A stretch of DNA of 64,000 bases from Paenibacillus sp. 37 (GTDB lineage Bacteria; Bacillota; Bacilli; Paenibacillales; Paenibacillaceae). Numbering within the stretch: the stretch's first letter is position 1; every line of letters starts with the position of its first letter. Under the pieces are notes generated by a model that saw only the letters and a list, made by a program, of their open reading frames with translations, ran no database searches and was not told the DNA's origin. The stretch spans positions 4,402,001 to 4,466,000 of the forward strand of contig NZ_CP043761.1 of NCBI RefSeq assembly GCF_008386395.1, in the 5' to 3' direction. Positions 20,157 through 29,000 of this stretch are shown here, piece by piece. The translations under genes and the position numbers were made by a program.

Positions 20157-21152
20157 TTATTGGATCATCTGTTTTGGCAGCTCTTGTAACAACCACTCCC
20201 TGGAAAGGGCATCACTAGAAGCTTTGACGATATCAAAGCGGTATACTTTTCCTTCTTTCACCGCAGGCAGGTTCTTCCAGATTGAACTATCTAGCAATTC
20301 TTTGGTGGATTGCTTCGCATCGTCGGTCACAGGATCCAGAATAAATATCCGATCACCGGCAAATTCAGATAATTTTTCAGTCGAAATCTCTACAAATCCC
20401 ATGTCTTCATCCAATACTTTCTGGATTTCCGCGGTTGGCTTCAGCCCGTCTTTTCCGTATAACAACTGTGGCAATCCTGCACCCGCCATGACAAACAGAC
20501 GGTTCCCGGGATACATGGTGAATACCGAAGCGGTCTCCCCTTTTTTCAATCCGTTCTCATGAAGTTGCGTCCACATCTCTTCAGTCGCTTTTTGATGAGC
20601 CGTAATCCAGTCCTCCGCTTCTTGCTTCTTATTCAACAAATCGCCAAGGATACGCATGCGATCTTCTATTAAACCAAACGAATCAAATGTAACCGTGGGT
20701 GCAACCTTCGCGATCTGATCATATTGACCCTCGTCACTGTTGGAGAAAATGATCAGATCGGGATTCAGGTCTAACGCCTTTTCCACACTGATCGGAAATC
20801 CTACATCTTCTGCCTGAGCAACCTGATCATCGAATACGGTTCCCTCTTGACGAAGTATGCCGACAGGGACAACACCAAGCGCGAGCAGATCCCCTGTAAC
20901 TTCTCCGTGATAGATAACTCGCTTCGGATTTACAGGAACCTCTACTTCATGGCCTGTCCAGTCTTTGAATATCCGGGTCTCGCCTTCATTCGTTTCTTCC
21001 ATTGCAGTCGTGGTCTCTGTCGTTTCTGTGGCTGCTTTGGATTCATCTGTGCCGGCAGCAGGTGTTGCAGCCTGATTTCCACAAGCTAGTAGCAAAATGG
21101 ATAACCACGTTACTGTAAATAATACTGCCGTATTTCGAATGCCCTTTTTCAT
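20157..21152 (-). CDS. Ferric-siderophore ABC transporter substrate-binding lipoprotein
   Basis: This 331-residue lipoprotein (lipobox LLLAC) belongs to the FepB/FhuD class of iron-siderophore binding proteins. After a Glu/Thr-rich linker, the binding domain runs from about residue 70 (KDWTGHEVEVPVNPKRV) to the end and includes LNPDLIIFSNSDEGQYDQI. A GGGGGAG site supports the ATG at 21152; 20 upstream in-frame residues are discarded because they overlap the Fur box region. A Fur box lies at 21197-21211. No permease or ATPase gene is near, so it must use components encoded elsewhere. The neighbouring Btr-like regulator probably senses the same ligand. Confidence 0.9.
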   Translation of the reverse strand: MKKGIRNTAVLFTVTWLSILLLACGNQAATPAAGTDESKAATETTETTTAMEETNEGETRIFKDWTGHEVEVPVNPKRVIYHGEVTGDLLALGVVPVGILRQEGTVFDDQVAQAEDVGFPISVEKALDLNPDLIIFSNSDEGQYDQIAKVAPTVTFDSFGLIEDRMRILGDLLNKKQEAEDWITAHQKATEEMWTQLHENGLKKGETASVFTMYPGNRLFVMAGAGLPQLLYGKDGLKPTAEIQKVLDEDMGFVEISTEKLSEFAGDRIFILDPVTDDAKQSTKELLDSSIWKNLPAVKEGKVYRFDIVKASSDALSREWLLQELPKQMIQ

Positions 21153-21196
21153 TTCTATTTCTCCCCCTATATCACGTGCGTTGTGGAATGAATTAA

Positions 21197-21211
21197 TGAT
21201 ATTGATTATCA
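21197..21211. promoter_or_regulatory. Fur box at the siderophore-binding lipoprotein
   Basis: TGATATTGATTATCA matches TGATAATNATTATCA except at one position; the run continues as TTATC, extending the match. It lies about 45 bases upstream of the start codon. Confidence 0.78.
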
Positions 21212-21412
21212 TTATCGGATATTATCATAAAACATGGCTTCTCTTAGCTCAATGGACAAAACTAAATGAGTACTTTCAGTTTTGTACAATACTCTGCTCT
21301 TTGCTCCTATGTACTGTCTATTCAAATCGATTTCCCTCTATACAGCTCGGGATTGGCGTGATAAATTAATGAGAACTATTTGCCATTTTTAATAACCGGA
21401 GTGATGAATATA

Positions 21413-22621
21413 ATGACCCATCCAGACCATATAACTGCTCGTTCAGCTTTTAAGATACCAACTTCTGATGTAATGACACAGCTGCCAACGCAATTTTTTG
21501 CTACCCTTGTTCAAAATGTAAATCGTGAAATCGCAAGTGGACATGATGTAATCAATCTGGGGCAGGGCAACCCGGATACACCTACACCACCTCATATTGT
21601 GAAAACACTGCAAAAGTCGGCTGAAAATCCCCTCTACCACAAATACTCCCCTTTTAGAGGGTACTCTTTCCTGAAGGAAGCTGTCGCCAAACGTTATAAG
21701 GAAGATTACAACGTTGATCTGGATCCCGAGACTGAAGTAGCCATTCTGTTCGGAGGCAAAACCGGATTGGTTCAGTTACCTCAAGTCCTGCTTAACCCCG
21801 GCGACACCATTCTCGTTCCCGATCCAGGCTACCCGGATTACTGGTCTGGTGTTGCACTCGCCAAAGCTAACATGTCATTTATGCCTTTGCTGGAGTCCAA
21901 TGCATTTCTGCCGGATTACGAAGCTGTTACAGCCGAAGATCGGGAGAAGGCCAAGCTGATGTTCCTGAACTATCCCAACAACCCAACGTCAGCAACGGCT
22001 CCCCTTTCGTTCTACGAAGATACCGTTGAATTCGCCATTCAAAATCAAATCGTAGTTGCCAGTGATTTTGCTTACGGTGCAATTGGATTTGACGGACATC
22101 GTCCCGTAAGTTTCCTGCAAGCCCCTGGTGCCAAAGAAGTGGGCATTGAGTTCTATACGTTATCCAAAACGTATAATATGGCTGGATGGCGTGTTGGATT
22201 CGCATTAGGTAATGCAGCGATTGTCTCTAAAATTAATCTGCTTCAGGATCATATCTATGTTAGTCTTTTCGGTGGGATTCAAGCAGCCGCAACGGAAGCA
22301 CTTACTGGATCTCAGGAATGTGTCACTTCGCTGGTTTCACGTTACGAATTCCGTCGCAATGCATTTTATGACGCTCTATCATCCATTGGCTGGCAAGCTT
22401 CGAAACCCGCAGGTTCATTCTTCAGCTGGTTGCCTGTACCTGCAGGTTATACCTCAGCTTCATTTGCAGACTTGTTACTACGAGAAGCGAAGGTGGCCGT
22501 AGCCCCAGGTATTGGTTTTGGTTCGCATGGCGAAGGTTATGTGCGCGCAGGACTGCTAAGTGATGAAAACCGATTACGCGAAGCTGTCGAGCGGATCGGC
22601 AAGCTGAATTTATTCAAGTAA
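21413..22621 (+). CDS. mtnV: PLP-dependent aminotransferase, MtnV-like
   Basis: This fold-type I aminotransferase (402 residues) probably transaminates 4-methylthio-2-oxobutanoate to methionine, the last step of methionine salvage. Motifs include LGQGNPDTPTPPHIV, FLNYPNNPTSA, SDFAYGAIGFDG and the PLP Lys in YTLSKTYNMAGWR. It resembles B. subtilis MtnV (YkrV) from memory, including LYHKYSPFRGYSFLKEAV and LQDHIYVSLFGG. The start is uncertain: ATG 21413 is 11 bases from GGAG, while ATG 21404 or GTG 21401 overlap that site. It precedes the proline T-box and is transcribed in the same direction as the mtn genes further downstream. Confidence 0.85.
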   Translation: MTHPDHITARSAFKIPTSDVMTQLPTQFFATLVQNVNREIASGHDVINLGQGNPDTPTPPHIVKTLQKSAENPLYHKYSPFRGYSFLKEAVAKRYKEDYNVDLDPETEVAILFGGKTGLVQLPQVLLNPGDTILVPDPGYPDYWSGVALAKANMSFMPLLESNAFLPDYEAVTAEDREKAKLMFLNYPNNPTSATAPLSFYEDTVEFAIQNQIVVASDFAYGAIGFDGHRPVSFLQAPGAKEVGIEFYTLSKTYNMAGWRVGFALGNAAIVSKINLLQDHIYVSLFGGIQAAATEALTGSQECVTSLVSRYEFRRNAFYDALSSIGWQASKPAGSFFSWLPVPAGYTSASFADLLLREAKVAVAPGIGFGSHGEGYVRAGLLSDENRLREAVERIGKLNLFK

Positions 22622-22641
22622 TTTACAGGACCATAACCCCT

Positions 22642-22670
22642 TTGCATATGCCAAGTTTCCATGGTATGTT
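22642..22670 (+). promoter_or_regulatory. Promoter of the proBAC-mtnWXB operon
   Basis: A TTGCAT -35 (22642-22647) and a TATGTT -10 (22665-22670) are separated by 17 bases just before the T-box leader. Transcription would start near 22677. Confidence 0.55.
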
Positions 22671-22676
22671 ATAAGA

Positions 22677-22925
22677 AATATTGAACGAAACGTGATGACG
22701 GGACCAGTAAGAGAATATCAGTCGCGCCCAGAGAGTAAATTCCACCCTGCTGAAAGAATTTACCGCGACTCTTCTCTGAAACCTACCCCTGAGCGGCCTG
22801 TTACGTGCAGGACAGTGCCTTCTGTTACAGGGCATGAAGCCGGATGATCTAATCATCAATAAAGGTGGTACCGCGGAAGTAACGAACTTTCGTCCTTTTT
22901 AACTAAAGGGCGGGAGTTTTTTTTG
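22677..22925 (+). ncRNA. Proline-specific T-box riboswitch
   Basis: The leader contains the T-box signature AAAGGTGGTACCGCGG (22861-22876), which pairs with the acceptor end of uncharged tRNA. Upstream is a stem I with AGTAAGAGAATA-type internal loop and a distal loop around CACCCTGCTGAAAG. The specifier region reads GAAACCTACC; the CCT triplet (22782-22784) is a proline codon followed by ACC as usual. A terminator stem (22886-22917) followed by eight T provides the off state; the antiterminator uses the T-box. The specifier agrees with the downstream proB, proA and proC genes. When proline is scarce, uncharged tRNA-Pro should allow read-through. Confidence 0.93.
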
Positions 22926-22981
22926 TACCGCAAAAGCCAGCTCCAGAAGCACTAATTAATCATGTTTAAGGAAGTGAAACC

Positions 22982-24085
22982 ATGACTTCACGTATTGTAG
23001 TTAAGATTGGAAGCAGCTCGCTTACAACGGAAGAAGGCGGTCTGGATCGCAGTTCGATCACTTTTTTTGCCGGAGAAATTGCGGCATTGGCTGATCAGGG
23101 CCATGAAGTACTTCTGGTCACCTCAGGAGCGGTAGCGGCCGGATTCCGGGAGATTGGTTACCCTCAGCGGCCCAAACTGCTACATGAGAAACAAGCCGCA
23201 GCGGCCGTTGGGCAGGCATTACTGATGCAGGCATATCAACAGGCTTTTGCAGCGCACCGCGTTACTACGGCGCAAATTCTGTTAACCCGCACAGACTTTC
23301 ACAGTCGTAAACGCATGGGTAATGCAGGCATGACCGTGGAAGAGCTGCTCAAACAGCGAGTGATTCCAATTTTCAATGAGAATGATACAGTGTCGGTGGA
23401 CGAATTGAAGTTTGGTGATAACGATCTGTTGTCCGCGTTGGTTGCAAACCTGGTGAAGGCACAGCATCTGATCATTCTTACGGATACCAACGGCCTGTAC
23501 ACCGCAGATCCGCGTAAAGATCCATCTGCCGTGCGTTACGACCGTATCCCCGAGATAACGGCTGAAATTTATGCTTTTGCTGGTGGTTCAGGTTCAGCGG
23601 TTGGGACAGGCGGAATGCGATCCAAAGTCGATGCAGCCAAGGTAGCAACCCGTGGAGGCGTACCTGTATTCGTGGGAAGTGTGAAAGAACCCGGAGATAT
23701 GCAGAAAGCGGTTGATGGCACGGGCAAAGGAACTTACTTTGAGACACGACTCGCTTCGTTATCCCGTAAAAAGCAGTGGCTTGGCTTCATGTCTACTCCG
23801 CTGGGAACCGTCGTTGTGGATGATGGTGCTGAAGAGGCCCTTGTCCATGGGGGCCACAGTCTTCTGCCTGTAGGGGTCAAACGCGTACTTGGAACGTTCC
23901 ATGCCGGAGACGTCGTAGAGGTCATTGGCATGGATGAAACCTTGCTCGGTCGCGGTATTGTCAATTATGATGATGACCAGCTTCGACTCATTGCCGGACT
24001 TCCCAGTGGCGAAGTGATGAAACAACTCGCTAGCATCCACAGGCTTGAGGTTATTCATAGAGACGAATGGATTACGTTAAAATAA
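22982..24085 (+). CDS. proB: Glutamate 5-kinase
   Basis: ProB phosphorylates L-glutamate to gamma-glutamyl phosphate, the first step of proline synthesis, in the cytoplasm. The 367-residue protein has an amino-acid-kinase domain (about 1-255) with VVKIGSSSL, LVTSGAVAAG, FNENDTVSVDELKFGDND and TGGMRSKVDAAKVATRGG. A C-terminal PUA domain follows (about 275-360). Feedback inhibition by proline is known for the family. The gene is first after the proline T-box; AAGGAAGTG precedes the ATG. Confidence 0.97.
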   Translation: MTSRIVVKIGSSSLTTEEGGLDRSSITFFAGEIAALADQGHEVLLVTSGAVAAGFREIGYPQRPKLLHEKQAAAAVGQALLMQAYQQAFAAHRVTTAQILLTRTDFHSRKRMGNAGMTVEELLKQRVIPIFNENDTVSVDELKFGDNDLLSALVANLVKAQHLIILTDTNGLYTADPRKDPSAVRYDRIPEITAEIYAFAGGSGSAVGTGGMRSKVDAAKVATRGGVPVFVGSVKEPGDMQKAVDGTGKGTYFETRLASLSRKKQWLGFMSTPLGTVVVDDGAEEALVHGGHSLLPVGVKRVLGTFHAGDVVEVIGMDETLLGRGIVNYDDDQLRLIAGLPSGEVMKQLASIHRLEVIHRDEWITLK

Positions 24086-24143
24086 AGATGAAGCTATATA
24101 GTGGTCGAAATACTCAACTTTATATATATGAGGAGGAATTAAG

Positions 24144-25391
24144 ATGAGTGAAGTCAGAGAAAAAGCCATCAAAGCCCAAGCCACGGTTCCACAGCTGAAC
24201 CGATTGAATACAGAACAGAAAAATGCGGCCCTGCGTGTCATGGCAGATGCATTGATTACAGAGACGGATTCCATCATTACGGCAAACGCTGAAGATCTGG
24301 TACGAGGCAGAGAACAAGGTACGCCGGAATCCATGCTGGATCGGCTCGCACTTAATAAGGAGCGCATTGCTGGCATTGCTGAAGGATTACGTCAGATTGC
24401 AGATCTGCCTGATCCAGTCGGCGAAGTGTTAGAGACATTTACCCGTCCAAACGGATTGCATGTTGAAAAATTAAGAGTGCCGATTGGCCTAATTGGCATC
24501 ATCTACGAAGCTCGTCCGAATGTAACTGTAGACGCAGCTGGATTATGTCTCAAAACAGGTAATGCAGTGCTTCTGCGCGGTGGCTCCTCTGCCCTGTCCT
24601 CCAATCGTAAAATTGTGGAGGTGCTGCATCAGGCACTCACAACGACAGACATGCCTGCTGATGCTTTGCAATTGGTTGAAGATGCAGATCGTGCTTCCGT
24701 AGATGAGATGCTCAAGTTAAACGGACTGCTGGATGTTATCATTCCACGCGGAGGGGCTTCCCTCATTCGTAATGTGGTTGCCAATGCAACCGTACCTGTT
24801 ATCGAAACTGGGGCAGGCATCTGCCATACCTATGTGGATGAATCAGCTGATCCAGTTATGGCAGCCGAAATTGCCATCAATGCCAAGGCACAACGGCCAT
24901 CCGTATGTAACTCCATGGAAACGTTGCTGCTGCACGCCGCATATGCAGAAAAGCATCTGCCTGCTCTTGCCGAGGAATTCCGTGAGGCCAATGTAATCTT
25001 GAAAGGTTGCGATACCGTGCGCCGACTTGTTCCTTCTGCCCTTGAGGTAACCGAGGAAGACTATGCGACCGAGTACAACGACTACATTTTAAATATCCGG
25101 GTGGTTGAGAACCTGGACGAAGCGATGCAGCACATCGCACATTACGGAACCAAACATTCCGAGTGTATCGTAACCCGTGATACAGACCATGCAGAGCGCT
25201 TTATGCATGATGTGGATACAGCAGCCGTCTATCACAATGCGTCCACGCGTTTCACCGACGGATTTGAATTTGGCTATGGAGCCGAAATCGGAATCAGTAC
25301 CCAGAAACTGCATGCACGAGGACCAATGGGACTACCAGCACTGACGTCAACCAAATATCGGATTACAGGCAATGGACAGATTCGTCAATAA
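24144..25391 (+). CDS. proA: Gamma-glutamyl phosphate reductase
   Basis: ProA reduces gamma-glutamyl phosphate with NADPH to glutamate semialdehyde, the second step of proline synthesis. The 415-residue product has the usual length and shows IYEARPNVTVDAAGLCLKTG, the catalytic Cys in RPSVCNSMETLL and the C-terminal HNASTRFTDGFEFGYGAEIG. An AGGAGGA site precedes the ATG. It follows proB by 58 bases on the same strand. Confidence 0.97.
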   Translation: MSEVREKAIKAQATVPQLNRLNTEQKNAALRVMADALITETDSIITANAEDLVRGREQGTPESMLDRLALNKERIAGIAEGLRQIADLPDPVGEVLETFTRPNGLHVEKLRVPIGLIGIIYEARPNVTVDAAGLCLKTGNAVLLRGGSSALSSNRKIVEVLHQALTTTDMPADALQLVEDADRASVDEMLKLNGLLDVIIPRGGASLIRNVVANATVPVIETGAGICHTYVDESADPVMAAEIAINAKAQRPSVCNSMETLLLHAAYAEKHLPALAEEFREANVILKGCDTVRRLVPSALEVTEEDYATEYNDYILNIRVVENLDEAMQHIAHYGTKHSECIVTRDTDHAERFMHDVDTAAVYHNASTRFTDGFEFGYGAEIGISTQKLHARGPMGLPALTSTKYRITGNGQIRQ

Positions 25392-25427
25392 TATCCCAGC
25401 ACCAGTTATATAGGAGGAACGATTAAT

Positions 25428-26288
25428 ATGAGTCAAGAGCAACAGACGTTATTACAACAGAAGATTACTTTCCACGGAGCAGGCGCGATGGCCGAAGCCA
25501 TCGTGCGCGGACTCATCTCCCGCCTAGTCGTTCGTCCTCAGGATATTACGATGCTGAACCGCAGCAACCAGAAACGTCAGGAGGAGCTCAGCACCCGTTA
25601 TGCTGTACATACCGGAACTGCCTCGCAATCCTTGGATCACCTTGCCTCCACTCCGGTCATTGTACTCTGTATGAAACCCAAAGATGCTGCCGCAGCGCTG
25701 CGCGAGCTTGGTCCGTTGTTATCACCTGATCAACTGATCGTGTCTGTCATTGCCGGATTATCGATCCGCACGATGCAGTCCTTGCTTGGTCGTAAACAGC
25801 CAATCGCCAGAACCATGCCGAACACATCCAGTACCATTGGACTTGGTGCAACCGGGCTTGCCTTCTCTGCGGAGATTACGGATGAACAGCGCAGTACGGT
25901 AATGACCATGTTTGAAGCGGTTGGTATCGTGACCATCGTGCCTGAAGATAAACTCGAAGTGCTCACAGGGATTTCCGGAAGCGGCCCTGCTTATGTATAC
26001 TATTTAATGGAGGCCATGATTGCCGCAGGTATTCGTGGTGGCTTATCCAGCCAGCAATCTCGTGATCTCACTGTTCAAACGGTGCTGGGCGCGTCACGAA
26101 TGGTACAACAAACCGGTTTGGAACCGATGAAGCTTCGTAGTGATGTGACATCCCCAGGAGGGGCAACGCAAGCAGCACTGAAGACGCTGGACGAAGGAGA
26201 TTTCTTTGAAAATGTAATCGCAGCCGTCAACCGCTGTGCAGAGCGCTCACGGGAGATGGGAGCTGCTTTGGAAGGGGATTTAAAATGA
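25428..26288 (+). CDS. proC: Pyrroline-5-carboxylate reductase
   Basis: ProC reduces pyrroline-5-carboxylate to proline. The 286-residue protein has an N-terminal Rossmann fold (FHGAGAMAEAI) and a helical dimerisation domain with GISGSGPAYVYYLMEAM and DVTSPGGATQAAL. An AGGAGGA site precedes the ATG. The end of the gene overlaps the start of mtnW by four bases (ATGA), so the two are translationally coupled and proline and methionine salvage genes share one mRNA. Confidence 0.97.
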   Translation: MSQEQQTLLQQKITFHGAGAMAEAIVRGLISRLVVRPQDITMLNRSNQKRQEELSTRYAVHTGTASQSLDHLASTPVIVLCMKPKDAAAALRELGPLLSPDQLIVSVIAGLSIRTMQSLLGRKQPIARTMPNTSSTIGLGATGLAFSAEITDEQRSTVMTMFEAVGIVTIVPEDKLEVLTGISGSGPAYVYYLMEAMIAAGIRGGLSSQQSRDLTVQTVLGASRMVQQTGLEPMKLRSDVTSPGGATQAALKTLDEGDFFENVIAAVNRCAERSREMGAALEGDLK

Positions 26289-27508
26289 ATAACATGTGCA
26301 CAGCCACATATCGTCTGCACGATGATCATGCAGACTTTCGCAAGAAAGCTCAGTCCATCGCGATTGGCATGACCGTGGGTAGCTGGACGGAGTTGCCACA
26401 AGCTCAGCGTGAAGTGATGCAGAAGCATCTGGGTGAAGTCATAAGCGTAGAAGTCCATGAAGCTGATGGAATGGCTGCGGGTGAGCGTTACGCTGACATT
26501 ACCATCGGATATCCTGATATCAACTTTAGCCGTGATATTCCTGCCCTGCTCGTGACGGTCTTTGGCAAAATCTCAATGGATGGCCGGATCAAATTAACAA
26601 AGCTTGGTTTCTCGAATGGTTTCCTCAGTGCATTCCCGGGACCCAAGTTTGGACTGAATGGCGTTCGTGATCTGCTTGGTGTGCATGATCGTCCACTATT
26701 AATGAGTATCTTCAAATCAGTTATTGGGCTGGATGCAGATGAACTTCGTGAACAATTTATTCGTCAGGCACTTGGGGGCGTTGATCTGATCAAAGACGAT
26801 GAGATCCTGTTCGAGAATAAATTGACACCTATCGAAAAAAGAGTCGAGGTCTGCATGAAAGCTGCCGAACAGGCACGCCAGGAGACTGGCAAGAAACTTC
26901 TATATGCAACTAATCTCACTGGGCCTACATCTCGTCTGAAAGAGCAAGCTGAACGCGCCATAGGTGCAGGAGCCAATGCCCTGCTATTCAACGTATTGTC
27001 TTACGGATATGATGTGCTGCATGAACTCAGCAGTGATCCTGACATCAATGTGCCAATTATGGCTCATCCTGCTCTTGCAGGCGCACTGTATCCTTCACCA
27101 CATTACGGCATGTCGGCTTCGGTTGTACTTGGTCAGTTGATGCGTCTTGCAGGTGCCGATCTGGTGCTCTTCCCTTCTCCTTATGGATCAGTAACGATGC
27201 CGAAGGAAGAAAATATGGCGATCACGGAGCAATTACTGACAGCTGATCTGCCAGTACGAACCAGTATGCCAGTGCCTTCAGCCGGCATCCATCCAGGCCT
27301 TGTACCGCTCATTTTGCGCGACTTTGGTACAGATGTCATCGTTAATGCTGGTGGCGGTATTCATGGACATCCTATGGGCACTGAGGCAGGCGGACGTGCA
27401 TTCCTGCAAGCGATTGAGGCAGCTCAGCGTTCCATTCCACTCGCGCAATATGCAACCGAGCATCCGGAGCTAAAAAGCGCATTGGACCTGTGGGGTGGCG
27501 AGCGATGA
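26285..27508 (+). CDS. mtnW: 2,3-diketo-5-methylthiopentyl-1-phosphate enolase (RuBisCO-like)
   Basis: MtnW is a RuBisCO-like protein that tautomerises 2,3-diketo-5-methylthiopentyl-1-phosphate in methionine salvage. At 407 residues it matches the family length. The Lys-Asp-Asp-Glu motif (VDLIKDDEIL), with the Lys carbamylated in the family, is seen at about residue 175. FSNGFLSAFPGPKFG and GGGIHGHPMGTEAGGRA are further signatures. It does not carry the CO2-fixing RuBisCO active-site set. It starts within the stop codon of proC and ends within the start codon of mtnX, so all three are coupled. Confidence 0.96.
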   Translation: MNNMCTATYRLHDDHADFRKKAQSIAIGMTVGSWTELPQAQREVMQKHLGEVISVEVHEADGMAAGERYADITIGYPDINFSRDIPALLVTVFGKISMDGRIKLTKLGFSNGFLSAFPGPKFGLNGVRDLLGVHDRPLLMSIFKSVIGLDADELREQFIRQALGGVDLIKDDEILFENKLTPIEKRVEVCMKAAEQARQETGKKLLYATNLTGPTSRLKEQAERAIGAGANALLFNVLSYGYDVLHELSSDPDINVPIMAHPALAGALYPSPHYGMSASVVLGQLMRLAGADLVLFPSPYGSVTMPKEENMAITEQLLTADLPVRTSMPVPSAGIHPGLVPLILRDFGTDVIVNAGGGIHGHPMGTEAGGRAFLQAIEAAQRSIPLAQYATEHPELKSALDLWGGER

Positions 27509-28182
27509 GAAGTGATAAGAAAACAGTCATTTTCTGTGACTTTGACGGTACGATTACCCTCTCGGACAATATCGTAGCGATCATGAAACATTTCAAGCCT
27601 GAGGGCATTGAAGCGATCATGAAAGATACGATCGAGCAAAAAATCTCGCTGCGTGAAGGTGTTGGAGCCATGTTTGCTCTTCTGCCTGCATCGCAGAAAG
27701 ATGAAATTGTGGAGTTTGTGCTTGGACAAGCGGGGATCCGTGAAGGATTCAGCGAGTTTCTTGACTACGTTCGCAGCGAAGGGATCGAATTCAATGTGAC
27801 CAGCGGCGGCATGGACTTTTTCATTGAACCGTTACTCGCACCATTTCATATCCCGCAGGATCACGTCTATTGCAACGGCGCTGACTTCTCTGGTGAAACC
27901 ATCCGGATTGAATGGCCGCATCCCTGCCAGCTTCCTTGTGAGAACGGCTGCGGCATGTGCAAAACGACCGTGATTCGTACCTTCCCGGAAGATCAATATA
28001 ATCGAATTCTTATTGGAGACAGTCTGACTGATTTTGAGGGTGCAAAGATTGCCGATCTAGTATACTCCCGCTCCATTTTGACGGACAAATGTATTGAGCT
28101 GGGTGTAGACCATGTGCCATTCGCTACCTTTTACGATATCATCGAAGATATGAAACAGAAGCAAACACAAGGAGTGCTGTAA
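27505..28182 (+). CDS. mtnX: 2-hydroxy-3-keto-5-methylthiopentenyl-1-phosphate phosphatase
   Basis: MtnX dephosphorylates the MtnW product. This 225-residue HAD enzyme has motif I FCDFDGTIT, a Ser/Thr motif in VTSGGMDFF and the acidic motif IGDSLTDFEGAK. A CPCENGCGMCK-like cysteine-rich segment (HPCQLPCENGCGMCK) is also visible and is usual for MtnX. The ATG at 27505 overlaps the mtnW stop (ATGA); an upstream in-frame GTG at 27490 lies inside mtnW and is less likely. Confidence 0.95.
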   Translation: MRSDKKTVIFCDFDGTITLSDNIVAIMKHFKPEGIEAIMKDTIEQKISLREGVGAMFALLPASQKDEIVEFVLGQAGIREGFSEFLDYVRSEGIEFNVTSGGMDFFIEPLLAPFHIPQDHVYCNGADFSGETIRIEWPHPCQLPCENGCGMCKTTVIRTFPEDQYNRILIGDSLTDFEGAKIADLVYSRSILTDKCIELGVDHVPFATFYDIIEDMKQKQTQGVL

Positions 28183-28185
28183 ACG

Positions 28186-28839
28186 ATGGGCTTTGAAAAG
28201 ATTACATTGGAACACAAACGTCAGGTCCTTGAAGAACTGGCTGATATTAAAGCGTTGTTCGCCAGTCGTAACTGGTTCCCCGGAACAAGTGGCAATCTGT
28301 CGATGCGTGTAGGAGACTTTGACCCGGAGCAATTTTATTTTGCGGTTACCGCCTCAGGCAAAGACAAATCCCTTCGCACACCGGAAGACTTCCTTTTTGT
28401 GGACAAGCACGGCAAAGCGATTGAGACAACAACGTTAAAACCAAGTGCCGAAACGTTGATTCACTGTGAAATCTATCGTTTGACCGGCTGCGGTGCTGTA
28501 TTTCACGTGCATACCGTGTTTAACAACCTGATAAGTGAATTCTTTGGAGCAGATGGACACATACCGATTCAAGGAATCGAATTGATTAAGGCTTTCAACA
28601 TTTGGGAAGAAAATGCGGAGATTCGTGTCCCCGTCCTGCCTAACTTTGCAGATATTCCATCTATCGCTGAATTGGTGCCAGGTGTACTTGATACCAACGT
28701 ACCAGGGATCTTGCTTCGGAACCACGGTATTTATGCCTGGGGTAAAGATGCTTTTGAAGCGAAACGTCATCTGGAAGCGTTCGAGTTCCTGTTCGAAGTG
28801 ATGTACCGTCAACTTCTGCTGAAGGGCGCTACGAAATAG
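28186..28839 (+). CDS. mtnB: Methylthioribulose-1-phosphate dehydratase
   Basis: MtnB is a class II aldolase-family zinc enzyme that dehydrates methylthioribulose-1-phosphate. The 217-residue product shows NWFPGTSGNLSMR, the zinc ligands HVHT (around residue 105) and NHGIYAWG. An AAGGAG site precedes the ATG. The gene is separated from mtnX by three bases and ends before a strong terminator, closing the operon. mtnA, mtnK and mtnD are not in this window. Confidence 0.95.
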   Translation: MGFEKITLEHKRQVLEELADIKALFASRNWFPGTSGNLSMRVGDFDPEQFYFAVTASGKDKSLRTPEDFLFVDKHGKAIETTTLKPSAETLIHCEIYRLTGCGAVFHVHTVFNNLISEFFGADGHIPIQGIELIKAFNIWEENAEIRVPVLPNFADIPSIAELVPGVLDTNVPGILLRNHGIYAWGKDAFEAKRHLEAFEFLFEVMYRQLLLKGATK

Positions 28840-28872
28840 CAATCATTTATTCAAAATCAAAGCTGCAAAACC

Positions 28873-28917
28873 AAAAACACGCCAGAGGCTGGTATACATA
28901 GCCCTTGGCGTGTTTTT
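28873..28917 (+). terminator. Terminator of the proBAC-mtnWXB operon
   Basis: AAAAACACGCC (28873-28883) and GGCGTGTTTTT (28907-28917) form an 11-pair stem with a further inner pairing; T tract is built into the right arm. Confidence 0.85.
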
Positions 28918-29000
28918 ATGTTGTGGGATGACATGCAATGAAAGGTTTCTTTGTCATCCCAGCGTCAGTAAAATCATCCTTAATCCACTTCGATTACAAC

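Noticed and set aside
21220..21400. A SAM (S-box) riboswitch before the MtnV-like gene
   Set aside because: I looked for the S-box signature expected before methionine genes; none is present.
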